Assembly: GCA_028689435.1 (NCBI GenBank)
Contig: JAQTWD010000003.1
Coordinates: 1-42,177 of the forward strand
Length of the DNA stretch: 42,177 nt
Origin: Minisyncoccota bacterium
GTDB taxonomy: Bacteria; Patescibacteriota; Minisyncoccia; Phycocordibacterales; UBA12079
Direction of reading: 5' to 3'
The position numbers and the translations under genes were made by a program. Below are positions 8,191 to 14,559 of this stretch, piece after piece (position 1 is the first letter of the stretch; every line of letters starts with the position of its first letter). The notes under the pieces are model-generated. The model made no database searches, was not told the DNA's origin, and saw nothing but the letters and a program-made list of their open reading frames with translations.

Positions 8191-9285
8191 TTAAAACAAT
8201 TTCAAAATGTCATTATAGGTTACTGCGATCATTAAAATAATTAGTAGAACAAATCCTATTGTATTAAGAGTATTAGTTACAATTGGTTTTATATTTTTTC
8301 TTACGATAGACTCAATCACGATAAACAGCAATCTCCCTCCATCCAGTGCAGGAAAAGGAATAGAATTGATAATTGCCAAGTTAATAGAAATAAATGCGAC
8401 AAAGTTTAATAGATAAACCCAACCAAATTGAGAAGCATCCCCCACCATTCCAACAATACCGATGGGACCAGCTAGATTTGAAAAGTTACCCGTTCCATCA
8501 AACAAACTCGTAATAAACCCCGCAAAACTTTCTACAATTGCGACAAGTAAATCTTTTGTCAATTTAGCACTTTCCCACAACGCATCAAAGAATGAAAGTT
8601 TTGCAATTCCAACAACATCTGTTGCAATCCCTATAGCATATCCTCCCTCGAGTATTCCAGCAATTGGTATAGCCGAGGTTGTTATCATGTTCTTTTTTCC
8701 TCTTTCAATAACTATTTCTATTTCCTCTCCTCCATGCAAAGAAATAAATCTTTTCATTTCTTCTTCACCAAAGTCTTTTATCGTCTCCGATTCAGTACCC
8801 AAAGAAACCAATTTATCACCTATGTGCAGATCTGCATTCATTGCAGGCGAATCTTTCTTAACATCAACAATCACCACTTTTTGATCCAAAGCATTTTCAA
8901 AACCAGGCTGGTCAACAGAAACCGGCAAACCAATCATAAAACCGATAGCTATTAAAAACCAAGCAAAAATTACGTTGGATATAACACCAGCAGAGATTAC
9001 AATCGCTTGTGCCCACTTTGGTTTATTTACCAAACTTCTTCCTTTATCTGGACCATTTATAGAGGCATCGTCAGGATCTTCTCCAAAAATTTTAACAAAA
9101 CCTCCTAAAGGAACTGAATTTATAGAATATTCTGTTTCGCCTTTTTTAACAGCAAAAATTCTTGGAGGAAATCCCACTCCAAATTCATCTACTCTCATTC
9201 CCAATTTTTTTGCAGTAATAAAGTGTCCAAATTCGTGAACCAAAATCAAAACCGCAAGAACTATAATAAATAAAATAATTGTCAT
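8191..9285 (-). CDS. rseP: Site-2 zinc metalloprotease RseP (peptidase M50)
   Basis: Intramembrane protease that cuts membrane-bound regulators and remnant signal peptides. The zinc motif HEFGH lies in the first membrane helix (about residues 17-21), and the second active-site motif (LDGGRLLF) lies in a C-terminal helix at about 315. A PDZ domain occupies about 115-200 (VVIVDVKKDSPAMNADLHIGDKL region). Four membrane segments and the 364-aa length fit the bacterial family. The ATG at 9285 is immediately followed by the first helix. Envelope genes elsewhere in the window fit its role. It has no operon partner; a G+C-rich repeat lies just upstream. Confidence 0.95.
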   Translation of the reverse strand: MTIILFIIVLAVLILVHEFGHFITAKKLGMRVDEFGVGFPPRIFAVKKGETEYSINSVPLGGFVKIFGEDPDDASINGPDKGRSLVNKPKWAQAIVISAGVISNVIFAWFLIAIGFMIGLPVSVDQPGFENALDQKVVIVDVKKDSPAMNADLHIGDKLVSLGTESETIKDFGEEEMKRFISLHGGEEIEIVIERGKKNMITTSAIPIAGILEGGYAIGIATDVVGIAKLSFFDALWESAKLTKDLLVAIVESFAGFITSLFDGTGNFSNLAGPIGIVGMVGDASQFGWVYLLNFVAFISINLAIINSIPFPALDGGRLLFIVIESIVRKNIKPIVTNTLNTIGFVLLIILMIAVTYNDILKLF

Positions 9286-9299
9286 GTTTTATAAGCTTA

Positions 9300-9352
9300 C
9301 AGCTGACAGCCCACACCTGCCTCGCCGGCAGGCAGGGCTGACAGCACCATAA
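9300..9352. repeat. G+C-rich hairpin repeat with CCTGCC / GGCAGG core
   Basis: Direct repeats of GCTGACAGC flank a CCTGCCTCGCCGGCAGG hairpin. Related CCTGCCTGCCGGCAGGCAGG cores occur at about 24761-24776 and, split apart, at about 166-210, inside ATTCGGAT repeats. Confidence 0.5.
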
Positions 9353-9355
9353 TTG

Positions 9356-9820
9356 TTAATTTTTAATTTTTTCTGCTACCTCCCTTATTTCATCAGCGAT
9401 ACCATCAATCAGATCATATTTGTCCAAATCACTCACCTCGACCCAAGCGTAATCAACACTGTCATCATCCAGTTTAACACCTCCTGAAACATAATTACAG
9501 TAAAAACTCAACACCACAACAGGAATACCATCTGATCTAATAAAAGTCAAATCTAATAAATATTGAGGTTTATCAACTTCAAGATTTACTTCTTCTTTTA
9601 TTTCTCTTCTCAAAGCATTTTCAACTGCATAATACCACTGACCAGCTTCGGTTGTTGGTTTTGTGTTGGTGTAATCATCGGTTTCCAAACCTCCACCTGG
9701 AACAGTCCATTTTCCAGGAAAAGCTTTTTTGTCTGAACTTCTTTTGGTAATTAAAAATTTTCCATTTTTGTGAATAATAGCGGTCAAAGCAATTCTATGT
9801 AATTCTTTTGAGATAAACAT
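9356..9820 (-). CDS. NUDIX hydrolase
   Basis: Hydrolase of nucleoside diphosphate-linked substrates. The Nudix box is visible as GGGLE followed, after an insert of about 20 residues, by REIKEEVNL; the spacing between the glycines and the REXXEE core is longer than the usual GX5EX7REUXEE, so a loop has been inserted. The 154-aa protein starts at the ATG at 9820 (MFISKELHRIA); the frame is open a little further only with a TTG. The substrate cannot be told from sequence; house-cleaning of modified nucleotides is one possibility. It stands between rseP and frr with short spacers. Confidence 0.85.
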   Translation of the reverse strand: MFISKELHRIALTAIIHKNGKFLITKRSSDKKAFPGKWTVPGGGLETDDYTNTKPTTEAGQWYYAVENALRREIKEEVNLEVDKPQYLLDLTFIRSDGIPVVVLSFYCNYVSGGVKLDDDSVDYAWVEVSDLDKYDLIDGIADEIREVAEKIKN

Positions 9821-9921
9821 ACTAATATACAAATGATACTAATAATACGAATAAATACAAATGTTATAAACTCATGTTCGTAGCCATTCGTATCATTCGT
9901 AAAATTCGTATATTGATATGT
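9821..9921. repeat. ATACTAATATACGAATGATAC-type inverted repeat
   Basis: The left words ATACTAATATACAAATGATAC and the right words TTCGTATCATTCGTAAAATTC form an imperfect inverted repeat filling the frr-Nudix gap. A related word string is found at about 1945-1990 beside mrdA. Confidence 0.5.
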
Positions 9922-10476
9922 CTAACTCGAAATCTCTTTTTCTTTTTTACTAAAAATTTCTTCAAATTTTCGATTTGTTTCATCAACATATTTTTGCATT
10001 TCTTCTTTCAATCTAAATTTTTCGTCTTCTCCTATCTCGCCGTTTTTTTCTTTCTTTTGAATATCTTCCCAAACTTTTTCTCTTTCCCCTCTCAAAGAAA
10101 CTCTCGCCTTTTCTTGCTTTTCTTTTGCAGATTTAATTAACAAAACTCTTCTTTCAGAAGTCAATTCTGGAAATATCACTCTCACCCCAGCACTATCCGA
10201 AACAACAGAAACACCTAGATTTGCGTCATTTATTGCCTTTTCTATCGCTCTGACCTGGACCTGAGATTTGTCCCAAGGAGAAACTCTGATCGTGCGGGCA
10301 TCTTCTGTGCCAACAGTTGCTAATTGATTAATTGGCATAAAAGAACCGTAGCTTTCAACTTTTACACTATCCAAAAGTGCAGGAGATGCCATCCCTGTTC
10401 TAATTGTTGTATATTCTTTTGTTAACCAACTTTCTATTTCAGAAAGTTCTTTTTTAAATTTTGAAAAATCGTACAT
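9922..10476 (-). CDS. frr: Ribosome recycling factor
   Basis: Splits post-termination ribosomes together with EF-G. The 184-aa length is typical. The three-helix bundle is readable: an N-terminal helix, the small beta domain (IRTGMASPALLDSVKVESYG region, about 25-46), and the conserved ARTIRVSPWDKS and AINDANLGV. The C-terminal helix (RREKVWEDIQKKEK-like, then DEKFRLKEEMQKYVDE) is intact. ATG at 10476 without a clear SD; stop TAG, one of several genuine TAG stops in this window. It is the usual partner of pyrH and tsf, but here it lies apart from tsf. Confidence 0.95.
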   Translation of the reverse strand: MYDFSKFKKELSEIESWLTKEYTTIRTGMASPALLDSVKVESYGSFMPINQLATVGTEDARTIRVSPWDKSQVQVRAIEKAINDANLGVSVVSDSAGVRVIFPELTSERRVLLIKSAKEKQEKARVSLRGEREKVWEDIQKKEKNGEIGEDEKFRLKEEMQKYVDETNRKFEEIFSKKEKEISS

Positions 10477-10498
10477 AAATTTTTATTCTAAAAATTTT

Positions 10499-10599
10499 AA
10501 ATCCTAAACCCTAATATCTAAATCCTAAAAACATTTTTATATTTTATAATTTTGAAATTTGAATTTATTTAGAATTTAGAATTTAGTGCTTAGTGTTTA
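10499..10599. repeat. CTAATATCTAAATCCTAAA inverted-repeat family, copy 1
   Basis: The left arm (ATCCTAAACCCTAATATC) and the right arm (AGAATTTAGAATTTAGTGC and onward) pair imperfectly across an A/T loop. Copies with the same words lie at about 20244-20336 and 23811-23934. Confidence 0.6.
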
Positions 10600-10602
10600 A
10601 TC

Positions 10603-11439
10603 TTATTTACAAATATTTTTTGCTTCTACCAAAACTTTTTCTGCTCTTTGCCCAGATATTCCTACTGTACCAAGAATATTTTCTCCGCCCCCTATAATAT
10701 CTTTACACAAAACAATTCCTTGATTAAGAAATTCTTGTTTTTCTTTTTTTGTTAAAGATACTAGACAAGTCAGAGGATGTACCTTTGTCTCCTCTACTAA
10801 ATCTTGAAGATTTCCCTGAGAAGGATAGTTCCATCCTATCAGATTTAAACCGGCACAATTACCATACTGAATTGCTCTTCCACTGAATTTTGTATTTGTT
10901 ATCAGATAATGTTTTATTTCTTTCCCTTCTCCGAAACGCTGATAAAAATCACCCTCTTTTATATCATCAAGTCGTGCCTTTACATAAAGAGCAACTTTTA
11001 AGTCCGATTTCAAACCAGTATCGTTGTGAAATTTTATTTCCCCAACAATAATTTCCTTTTCATTGTGTGCGATAACATCCATCTCGTGCATAACACACTT
11101 GCCATTAACAGTTTGCCCCACCTCGACATTATAACCTTTTGCCCTAAATATTTCTCCTATGAAATCCTCAAAAGGAAAACCGTGAGGACCAAGACCTTCT
11201 ATTGCTCTACGTACAGAATATTTACTCGCAATTACTTTATCTTTTTTTCTAAGAAAAGAAAAAGCTTTTTTATATATTTTTGTTGTAGTCGTTCCGTCCT
11301 TTAGTTCCCCGACTATCTTTAAAGAGATTTCCTGAATTGATTTTTCATCAGCACCAGCTCTCCTTAAAGAGTTTTTTAATTTCGTTATATCAAACAGTTC
11401 TCTTTCCCCATTTAATTTTACTATGTATATATCTTGCAT
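10603..11439 (-). CDS. ATP-cone domain fused to a restriction endonuclease-like domain
   Basis: A 278-aa fusion. Residues about 3-90 form an ATP-cone (VKLNGERELFDITKLKNSLRRAGA, a nucleotide-sensing domain best known from ribonucleotide reductases and NrdR). Residues about 95-200 look like a PD-(D/E)XK nuclease: EMDVIAH supplies the Asp and VGEIKFH the ExK pair. A helical tail (about 215-278) ends in a GISGQRAEKVLVEAKN segment that resembles a helix-hairpin-helix. No methylase is nearby, so a simple restriction system is unlikely; nucleotide-controlled DNA cleavage or repair is an inference. A TATAAT box 9 bases before the ATG suggests a leaderless mRNA. Confidence 0.75.
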   Translation of the reverse strand: MQDIYIVKLNGERELFDITKLKNSLRRAGADEKSIQEISLKIVGELKDGTTTTKIYKKAFSFLRKKDKVIASKYSVRRAIEGLGPHGFPFEDFIGEIFRAKGYNVEVGQTVNGKCVMHEMDVIAHNEKEIIVGEIKFHNDTGLKSDLKVALYVKARLDDIKEGDFYQRFGEGKEIKHYLITNTKFSGRAIQYGNCAGLNLIGWNYPSQGNLQDLVEETKVHPLTCLVSLTKKEKQEFLNQGIVLCKDIIGGGENILGTVGISGQRAEKVLVEAKNICK

Positions 11440-11448
11440 ATATCAAAA

Positions 11449-11454
11449 ATTATA
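11449..11454 (-). promoter_or_regulatory. -10 box placed for leaderless transcription (ATP-cone gene)
   Basis: TATAAT on the minus strand ends 9 bases before the ATG at 11439, so transcription would begin at or next to the start codon. Confidence 0.5.
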
Positions 11455-11527
11455 ACATAAAAAAATAAAATGTTTTAAAAATTGACTTTTTAACAAAAAC
11501 TATTGGCTATCGGCTATTAGCTATCAA

Positions 11528-12697
11528 CTAACTTATTATTCCTCCTCCCAAACAAACCTCGTTATCATAAAAAACAACCGATTGTCCAAATGAAACCGAT
11601 TTTTGAGGTTCATCAAAAATAATATTAAAACATCCCAAAACCGAGTTTCTTTTGATTTTACAAGATTGTAGTGGTTGTCGATATCTTATTCTTGCTTGAT
11701 ATTTTTTATCTAAATCTGGTTCTTTTCCAGAAATCCAATTTACATTTTCAATTTCGATTTCTTTTTTATCAAAAATATTTTTTTCGCGAAGTTTTTCTGA
11801 GACAGTAATTGTATTTTTTTCTATATTTTTATCAATAACAAAATATGGTTTTTCATCGGGGGTTTTTTCTGTAATTATAAATCCATGTCTCTGTCCAAAG
11901 GTATAATAAAAAGCCCCATCATGATATCCAATTATCTCTCCTTTTTCATTTAACACATCTCCTTTCTTTTCTGGCAAAAATCTTTTAAGAAAATCTTTCA
12001 TCTCTACCATACCAACGAAACAAAGACCTTGGCTATCTTTTTTTTCAGCCGTTAATAAATCATATTTTTTTGCTAATTTCCTCACCTCTAGTTTTTCTAA
12101 ATGACCCACAGGAAATAAAATATGTTTCAATTGATCTTGAGTTAGTGTCCAAAGAAAATAGGACTGATCCTTATTTTCATCCTTCCCTGCCAACAACTCA
12201 AATCTATTCTCTAATTCTTGAGAATTAGAGAATTCCTTCTTTGAAAATTGAAAATTAGAAATTGGAAATTCACGCTCCACAGACCGTGCATAATGTCCCG
12301 TCGCAACATAATCTGCACCGTTATCCAAAGCAAATTTCAAAAATCCGCCAAACTTGATCGCTTTATTGCACATTACATCTGGGTTAGGGGTTCTTCCGTT
12401 TTTGTATTCTTCAATCATATAATCAAAAACTTGTTTTTTATATTCTTCTTCTAAATCCAAATCTTTAAATGGTATGTCCAATTTTGCACAAATACGCATA
12501 GCGTCCAATCTATCTTCTCTCCAGTCGCATTTTACAAATTCTGGTTGCCAAACCTTGATAAAAACGCCCGTGACATCATATCCCTGATTCTTTAATAAAA
12601 CAGCAGAAACAGACGAGTCTACCCCGCCCGACAAGCCAACAAATACTTTTTTTCCTTTCGAAGTTTTGGCAAAGAAGGATTTACCTTTATTTTCCAT
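11528..12697 (-). CDS. mnmA: tRNA-specific 2-thiouridylase MnmA
   Basis: Adds sulfur to U34 of tRNA-Lys, -Glu and -Gln. The PP-loop GLSGGVDSSV (about 21-30) binds ATP; the catalytic cysteines are Cys110 (NPDVMCNKAIKF) and Cys226 (DSQGLCFVG). The C-terminal barrel follows. Between TGHYARSVE and LLAGKDENKDQSYF there are about 20 residues more than in typical MnmA (about residues 141-166). The DNA there is a perfect palindrome plus AATTGAAAATTAGAAATTGG words like those in intergenic repeats, so repeat DNA seems to have inserted in frame in a surface loop. A TATAAT box 8 bases before the ATG suggests leaderless translation. Confidence 0.95.
   Translation of the reverse strand: MENKGKSFFAKTSKGKKVFVGLSGGVDSSVSAVLLKNQGYDVTGVFIKVWQPEFVKCDWREDRLDAMRICAKLDIPFKDLDLEEEYKKQVFDYMIEEYKNGRTPNPDVMCNKAIKFGGFLKFALDNGADYVATGHYARSVEREFPISNFQFSKKEFSNSQELENRFELLAGKDENKDQSYFLWTLTQDQLKHILFPVGHLEKLEVRKLAKKYDLLTAEKKDSQGLCFVGMVEMKDFLKRFLPEKKGDVLNEKGEIIGYHDGAFYYTFGQRHGFIITEKTPDEKPYFVIDKNIEKNTITVSEKLREKNIFDKKEIEIENVNWISGKEPDLDKKYQARIRYRQPLQSCKIKRNSVLGCFNIIFDEPQKSVSFGQSVVFYDNEVCLGGGIIS
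12200..12277 (-). repeat. Repeat-like insertion inside mnmA
   Basis: This stretch contains CTCTAATTCT / AGAATTAGAG (12211-12232, perfect palindrome) next to ATTGAAAATTAGAAATTGG. It encodes the extra loop absent from ordinary MnmA and keeps the frame open. Confidence 0.6.
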
Positions 12698-12705
12698 ACG
12701 GTTAT

Positions 12706-12711
12706 ATTATA
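12706..12711 (-). promoter_or_regulatory. -10 box placed for leaderless transcription (mnmA)
   Basis: TATAAT on the minus strand ends 8 bases before the mnmA ATG. No strong -35 was found. Confidence 0.45.
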
Positions 12712-12748
12712 TATTTAAATTAGATAAGTAAAGAAAATAAAAACACAT

Positions 12749-12782
12749 ATAACTTTAAGAAACGATCGTTTCTTAAAGTTAT
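12749..12782. repeat. Perfect 34-bp palindrome
   Basis: ATAACTTTAAGAAACGA is followed at once by its exact complement, centred on CGATCG. It sits between mnmA and the terminator of the histone-like gene; no U-tract of its own, so a protein-binding site or mobile palindrome is possible. Confidence 0.7.
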
Positions 12783-12794
12783 ATTTATTTCTTG

Positions 12795-12830
12795 AAAAAA
12801 GAAAAATCCCGATATTACTCGAGATTTTTC
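12795..12830 (-). terminator. Terminator of the histone-like gene
   Basis: The stem AAAAATCTCGA / TCGGGATTTTT (one mismatch) is followed on the minus strand by CTTTTTTC. Confidence 0.65.
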
Positions 12831-12844
12831 TTTTTGAGAATTAT

Positions 12845-13012
12845 TTATTTTCTCTTCTTTGCTGCTGCCTTCTTCTTTGCTACTTTCTTAACTGCTTTCT
12901 TCTTTGGAGCAGCTTTTCTCTTTGCTACTTTTTTAACAACTTTCTTCTTTGTTACTTTTTTAGCAACTTTCTTCTTTGTTGTTTTTTTAGCAGCTTTTTT
13001 CTTTGTAGGCAT
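12845..13012 (-). CDS. Lysine/alanine-rich histone H1-like protein
   Basis: A 55-aa protein made of repeated KKK-A/V blocks (MPTKKKAAKK, then KKVAKKVTKKKVVKK), extremely basic and without hydrophobic core, like the tails of histone H1-like proteins and bacterial HU extensions. It probably binds DNA or RNA nonspecifically and condenses the nucleoid. The ATG at 13012 is chosen because the repeats begin there; the frame is open further upstream but that part is a different, AT-rich composition. Near-tandem DNA units of about 24-48 bp encode it, so its length may vary between strains. An 18-bp hairpin lies in the leader. Confidence 0.75.
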   Translation of the reverse strand: MPTKKKAAKKTTKKKVAKKVTKKKVVKKVAKRKAAPKKKAVKKVAKKKAAAKKRK

Positions 13013-13060
13013 GTTATTTAAAAAATTAAATTTTTTAATAAAAAGATTCGACCTTTCCGT

Positions 13061-13112
13061 TAGACTTATTTTCAAAAAATCTTTTTCTAAAAAATTTTTG
13101 AAAATAAGTCTA
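13061..13112. repeat. Perfect 18-bp stem-loop in the histone-like gene leader
   Basis: TAGACTTATTTTCAAAAA pairs with its exact complement across 16 bases. It lies about 50 bases upstream of the histone-like ATG and could act as an attenuator or mark the transcript start. Confidence 0.6.
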
Positions 13113-13325
13113 AACAAAAAATGTTTTTTCTTTACTATAATTATACAACTTTTTTCAAAGTAAAAAACTTTTTTTTACAAAAAGTGTGGATAATTTTTTT
13201 ACAAAAATTTTTTTACAAAAAATTTATTTTTTATTTTTAAAAAATATTTTTGTGAAAAGAAAATTTTTATAAATATTTGAAAAATAAAAATCTATTTTTA
13301 AATATTTTAAATTTAAAATCCCACT

Positions 13326-13379
13326 AAACAAACCATCTTAAAATTTTGACGGTCGTCAGAATTTTAAGATGGTTTGTTT
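13326..13379. repeat. 54-bp near-perfect palindrome
   Basis: Two 26-nt arms (beginning AAACAAACCATCTTAAAATT) differ by one mismatch around a central GT. A T-run follows on the plus strand and an A-run precedes, so it may terminate in either direction, or be a repeat unit. Confidence 0.65.
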
Positions 13380-13437
13380 TTTAGATTTTTATTTGTTAAT
13401 CTAATAAAAGATAGTAAAAACTTTTTGAGGAGAAATC

Positions 13438-13587
13438 ATGACAAAAAAAGAAACCCCACAAAGAGACAAAAATATGTTCAAGGGTAATTGCATTTTAAAC
13501 CACCTCAAACAAATTGAGAAAAATCCTCCTTGGTGGACGATTCTCATAAATGGATTGCCCCATAGAAAAGAACGGCATCAAGAATAA
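13438..13587 (+). CDS. Small orphan protein, 49 aa
   Basis: One of the few plus-strand genes. GAGGAG lies seven bases before the ATG, and a strong terminator starts six bases after the TAA, so it looks like a complete single-gene unit. The peptide is basic at the start (MTKKETPQRDKN) and has a hydrophobic, aromatic middle (ILNHLKQIEKNPPWWTILING) and a basic end. No membrane helix or known motif is recognised. A small regulatory or toxin-like peptide is only speculation. Confidence 0.6.
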   Translation: MTKKETPQRDKNMFKGNCILNHLKQIEKNPPWWTILINGLPHRKERHQE

Positions 13588-13592
13588 AAAAC

Positions 13593-13617
13593 CTTCCGCC
13601 AATCGGCGGAAGTTTTT
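13593..13617 (+). terminator. Terminator of the 49-aa gene
   Basis: Perfect stem CTTCCGCC / GGCGGAAG, loop AATC, then TTTTTG. Confidence 0.9.
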
Positions 13618-13682
13618 GTTTTGCAAAATTGTTTTTTTAGTTTATAATCAACAGATAATAAATACGTCCATATTGGATAATA

Positions 13683-13868
13683 TTTACAATAGAATATAGT
13701 AGAATATAGAATAAATGCACGCGTCGGTACTCAAGTGGATAAAAAGCGTTTAAGCTTTTTATCCGGTTCCGAGCAAAGCGAGGAAATTGCCGAAGTTGAG
13801 CGAAGCGAAACAGGCAATAGGTGGACAATGGGGCAGACCAATCTGCCCGAGTGAAAAATCGCTCGCAT
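13683..13868 (+). pseudogene. Damaged tRNA-Tyr copy with an 86-nt D-loop insert
   Basis: The leader TTTACAATAGAATATAG and the first 18 nt of tRNA-Tyr (13721-13738) are repeated here. After the D-loop GG an 86-nt insert (13739-13824) begins ATAAAAAGC and ends AATAGGTGG; then a decayed anticodon arm follows (GGGCAGACCAATCTGCCC). The T-arm and 3' acceptor strand are missing. A similar insert is found in the tRNA-Thr copy. Confidence 0.65.
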
Positions 13869-13899
13869 AAATTTACAATAGAATATAGAATAAATGCAC

Positions 13900-13981
13900 G
13901 CGTCGGTACTCAAGTGGTCAACGAGGGCAGACTGTAAATCTGCTGGCTTAGCCTTCGCAAGTTCGAATCTTGCCCGGCGCA
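13900..13981 (+). tRNA. tRNA-Tyr (GTA)
   Basis: The acceptor stem GCGTCGG / CCGGCGC (one G-T pair), D-arm, anticodon arm GCAGACTGTAAATCTGC with anticodon GTA, a long variable arm (TGGCTTAGCCTTCG) as expected for bacterial tRNA-Tyr, and T-arm with GTTCGAATC are all present. The discriminator is A and CCA is not encoded. A terminator follows directly. Damaged copies lie on both sides. Confidence 0.95.
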
Positions 13982-13982
13982 C

Positions 13983-14023
13983 AAAATAAAATACAGAGTT
14001 TTTTGCTCTGTATTTTTATTTTG
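13983..14023 (+). terminator. Terminator of tRNA-Tyr
   Basis: AAAATACAGAG / CTCTGTATTTT stem with a TTTTTTG loop, then TATTTTG. Confidence 0.85.
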
Positions 14024-14204
14024 TAAGTCGAAAGAAAAGTGCCTGCGTACTTTTCGTCAAGATGAGAAAGGAGAAGTCATGTTTTTCGTAGCAAAGCGAA
14101 GAAAAACAGACGAGCCCGGGTAGGAGCCACTTAACGAACACGAGTCCCGAAGGGCGAAGTGTGAGTTTTGTGAGCTGACGCCGAATCTTGCCCGGCGCAC
14201 AAAA
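14024..14204 (+). pseudogene. Hairpin-rich region ending in a second tRNA-Tyr 3' fragment
   Basis: The last 23 nt (14182-14204) repeat the T-arm/acceptor end of tRNA-Tyr and its downstream bases exactly (CGAATCTTGCCCGGCGCAC). Before that lie hairpins such as GAAAAGT/ACTTTTC and a G+C-rich CCCGAAGGG arm that resembles neither gene nor tRNA. It appears to be another disrupted tRNA-Tyr copy, this time keeping the 3' end. Confidence 0.5.
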
Positions 14205-14205
14205 A

Positions 14206-14232
14206 TAAAAAACGGGGTTTCCCCCGTTTTTT
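14206..14232. terminator. Bidirectional terminator
   Basis: AAAACGGGG / CCCCGTTTT with a 4-nt loop and A/T runs on both sides; it ends the tRNA-Tyr region on the plus strand and the 72-aa gene on the minus strand. Confidence 0.85.
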
Positions 14233-14237
14233 CAATT

Positions 14238-14456
14238 CTATTGTTTTTTAAAAAGAGAAGACATGCTGTTTATCGTGTCTTCCCAATCTCCTGATTCAAA
14301 CAAAAGTGATTCAACATTAGGAAAACCCCAAGGAAATTTATGCCCTGTTTCCTTTTCCCATTTCTTAATCCCCATCGCTTTTTGATGAGGATCTTGTATC
14401 TTGTTCACCGCCAAAGCCGTCATATATTCTTCATACTCAATACCAAGTGGGTGCAT
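14238..14456 (-). CDS. Hypothetical protein, 72 aa
   Basis: Not recognised. A compact soluble protein with a helical N-terminal half (YEEYMTALAVNKIQDPHQKA) and an aromatic segment (GHKFPWGFPNVESLLF). AGAGG lies five bases before the ATG at 14456, the stop is TAG and its own terminator follows, so expression as a separate unit is likely. No signal peptide, metal motif or toxin signature is seen. It is placed next to the tRNA-Tyr repeat region. Confidence 0.6.
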   Translation of the reverse strand: MHPLGIEYEEYMTALAVNKIQDPHQKAMGIKKWEKETGHKFPWGFPNVESLLFESGDWEDTINSMSSLFKKQ

Positions 14457-14523
14457 TTTTCCTCTCTCTTCTTTGATTGTTTGTAGTAAAATTTCCTAAA
14501 AAGAATAATACCAGATACCGCAT

Positions 14524-14559
14524 AAAAAACAAATAGCCCCAAAGGGCTATTTGTTTTTT
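14524..14559 (-). terminator. Terminator of clpB
   Basis: AAAAAACAAATAGCCC / GGGCTATTTGTTTTTT, loop CAAA. The stem reaches the clpB stop codon. Confidence 0.9.

Larger units (their letters stand above)
13013..13437. other. Gene-free stretch with two large hairpins
   Basis: No gene is seen here. It contains hairpins at 13061-13112 and 13326-13379 and a long very AT-rich middle (13140-13320). The end probably holds the promoter of the small plus-strand gene at 13438, but no strong boxes were found. Confidence 0.5.

Noticed and set aside
13739-13824. Group I intron in the tRNA-Tyr copy
   Set aside because: At 86 nt it is far too short for the group I core, and the host copy lacks its 3' half, so splicing would not make a tRNA.
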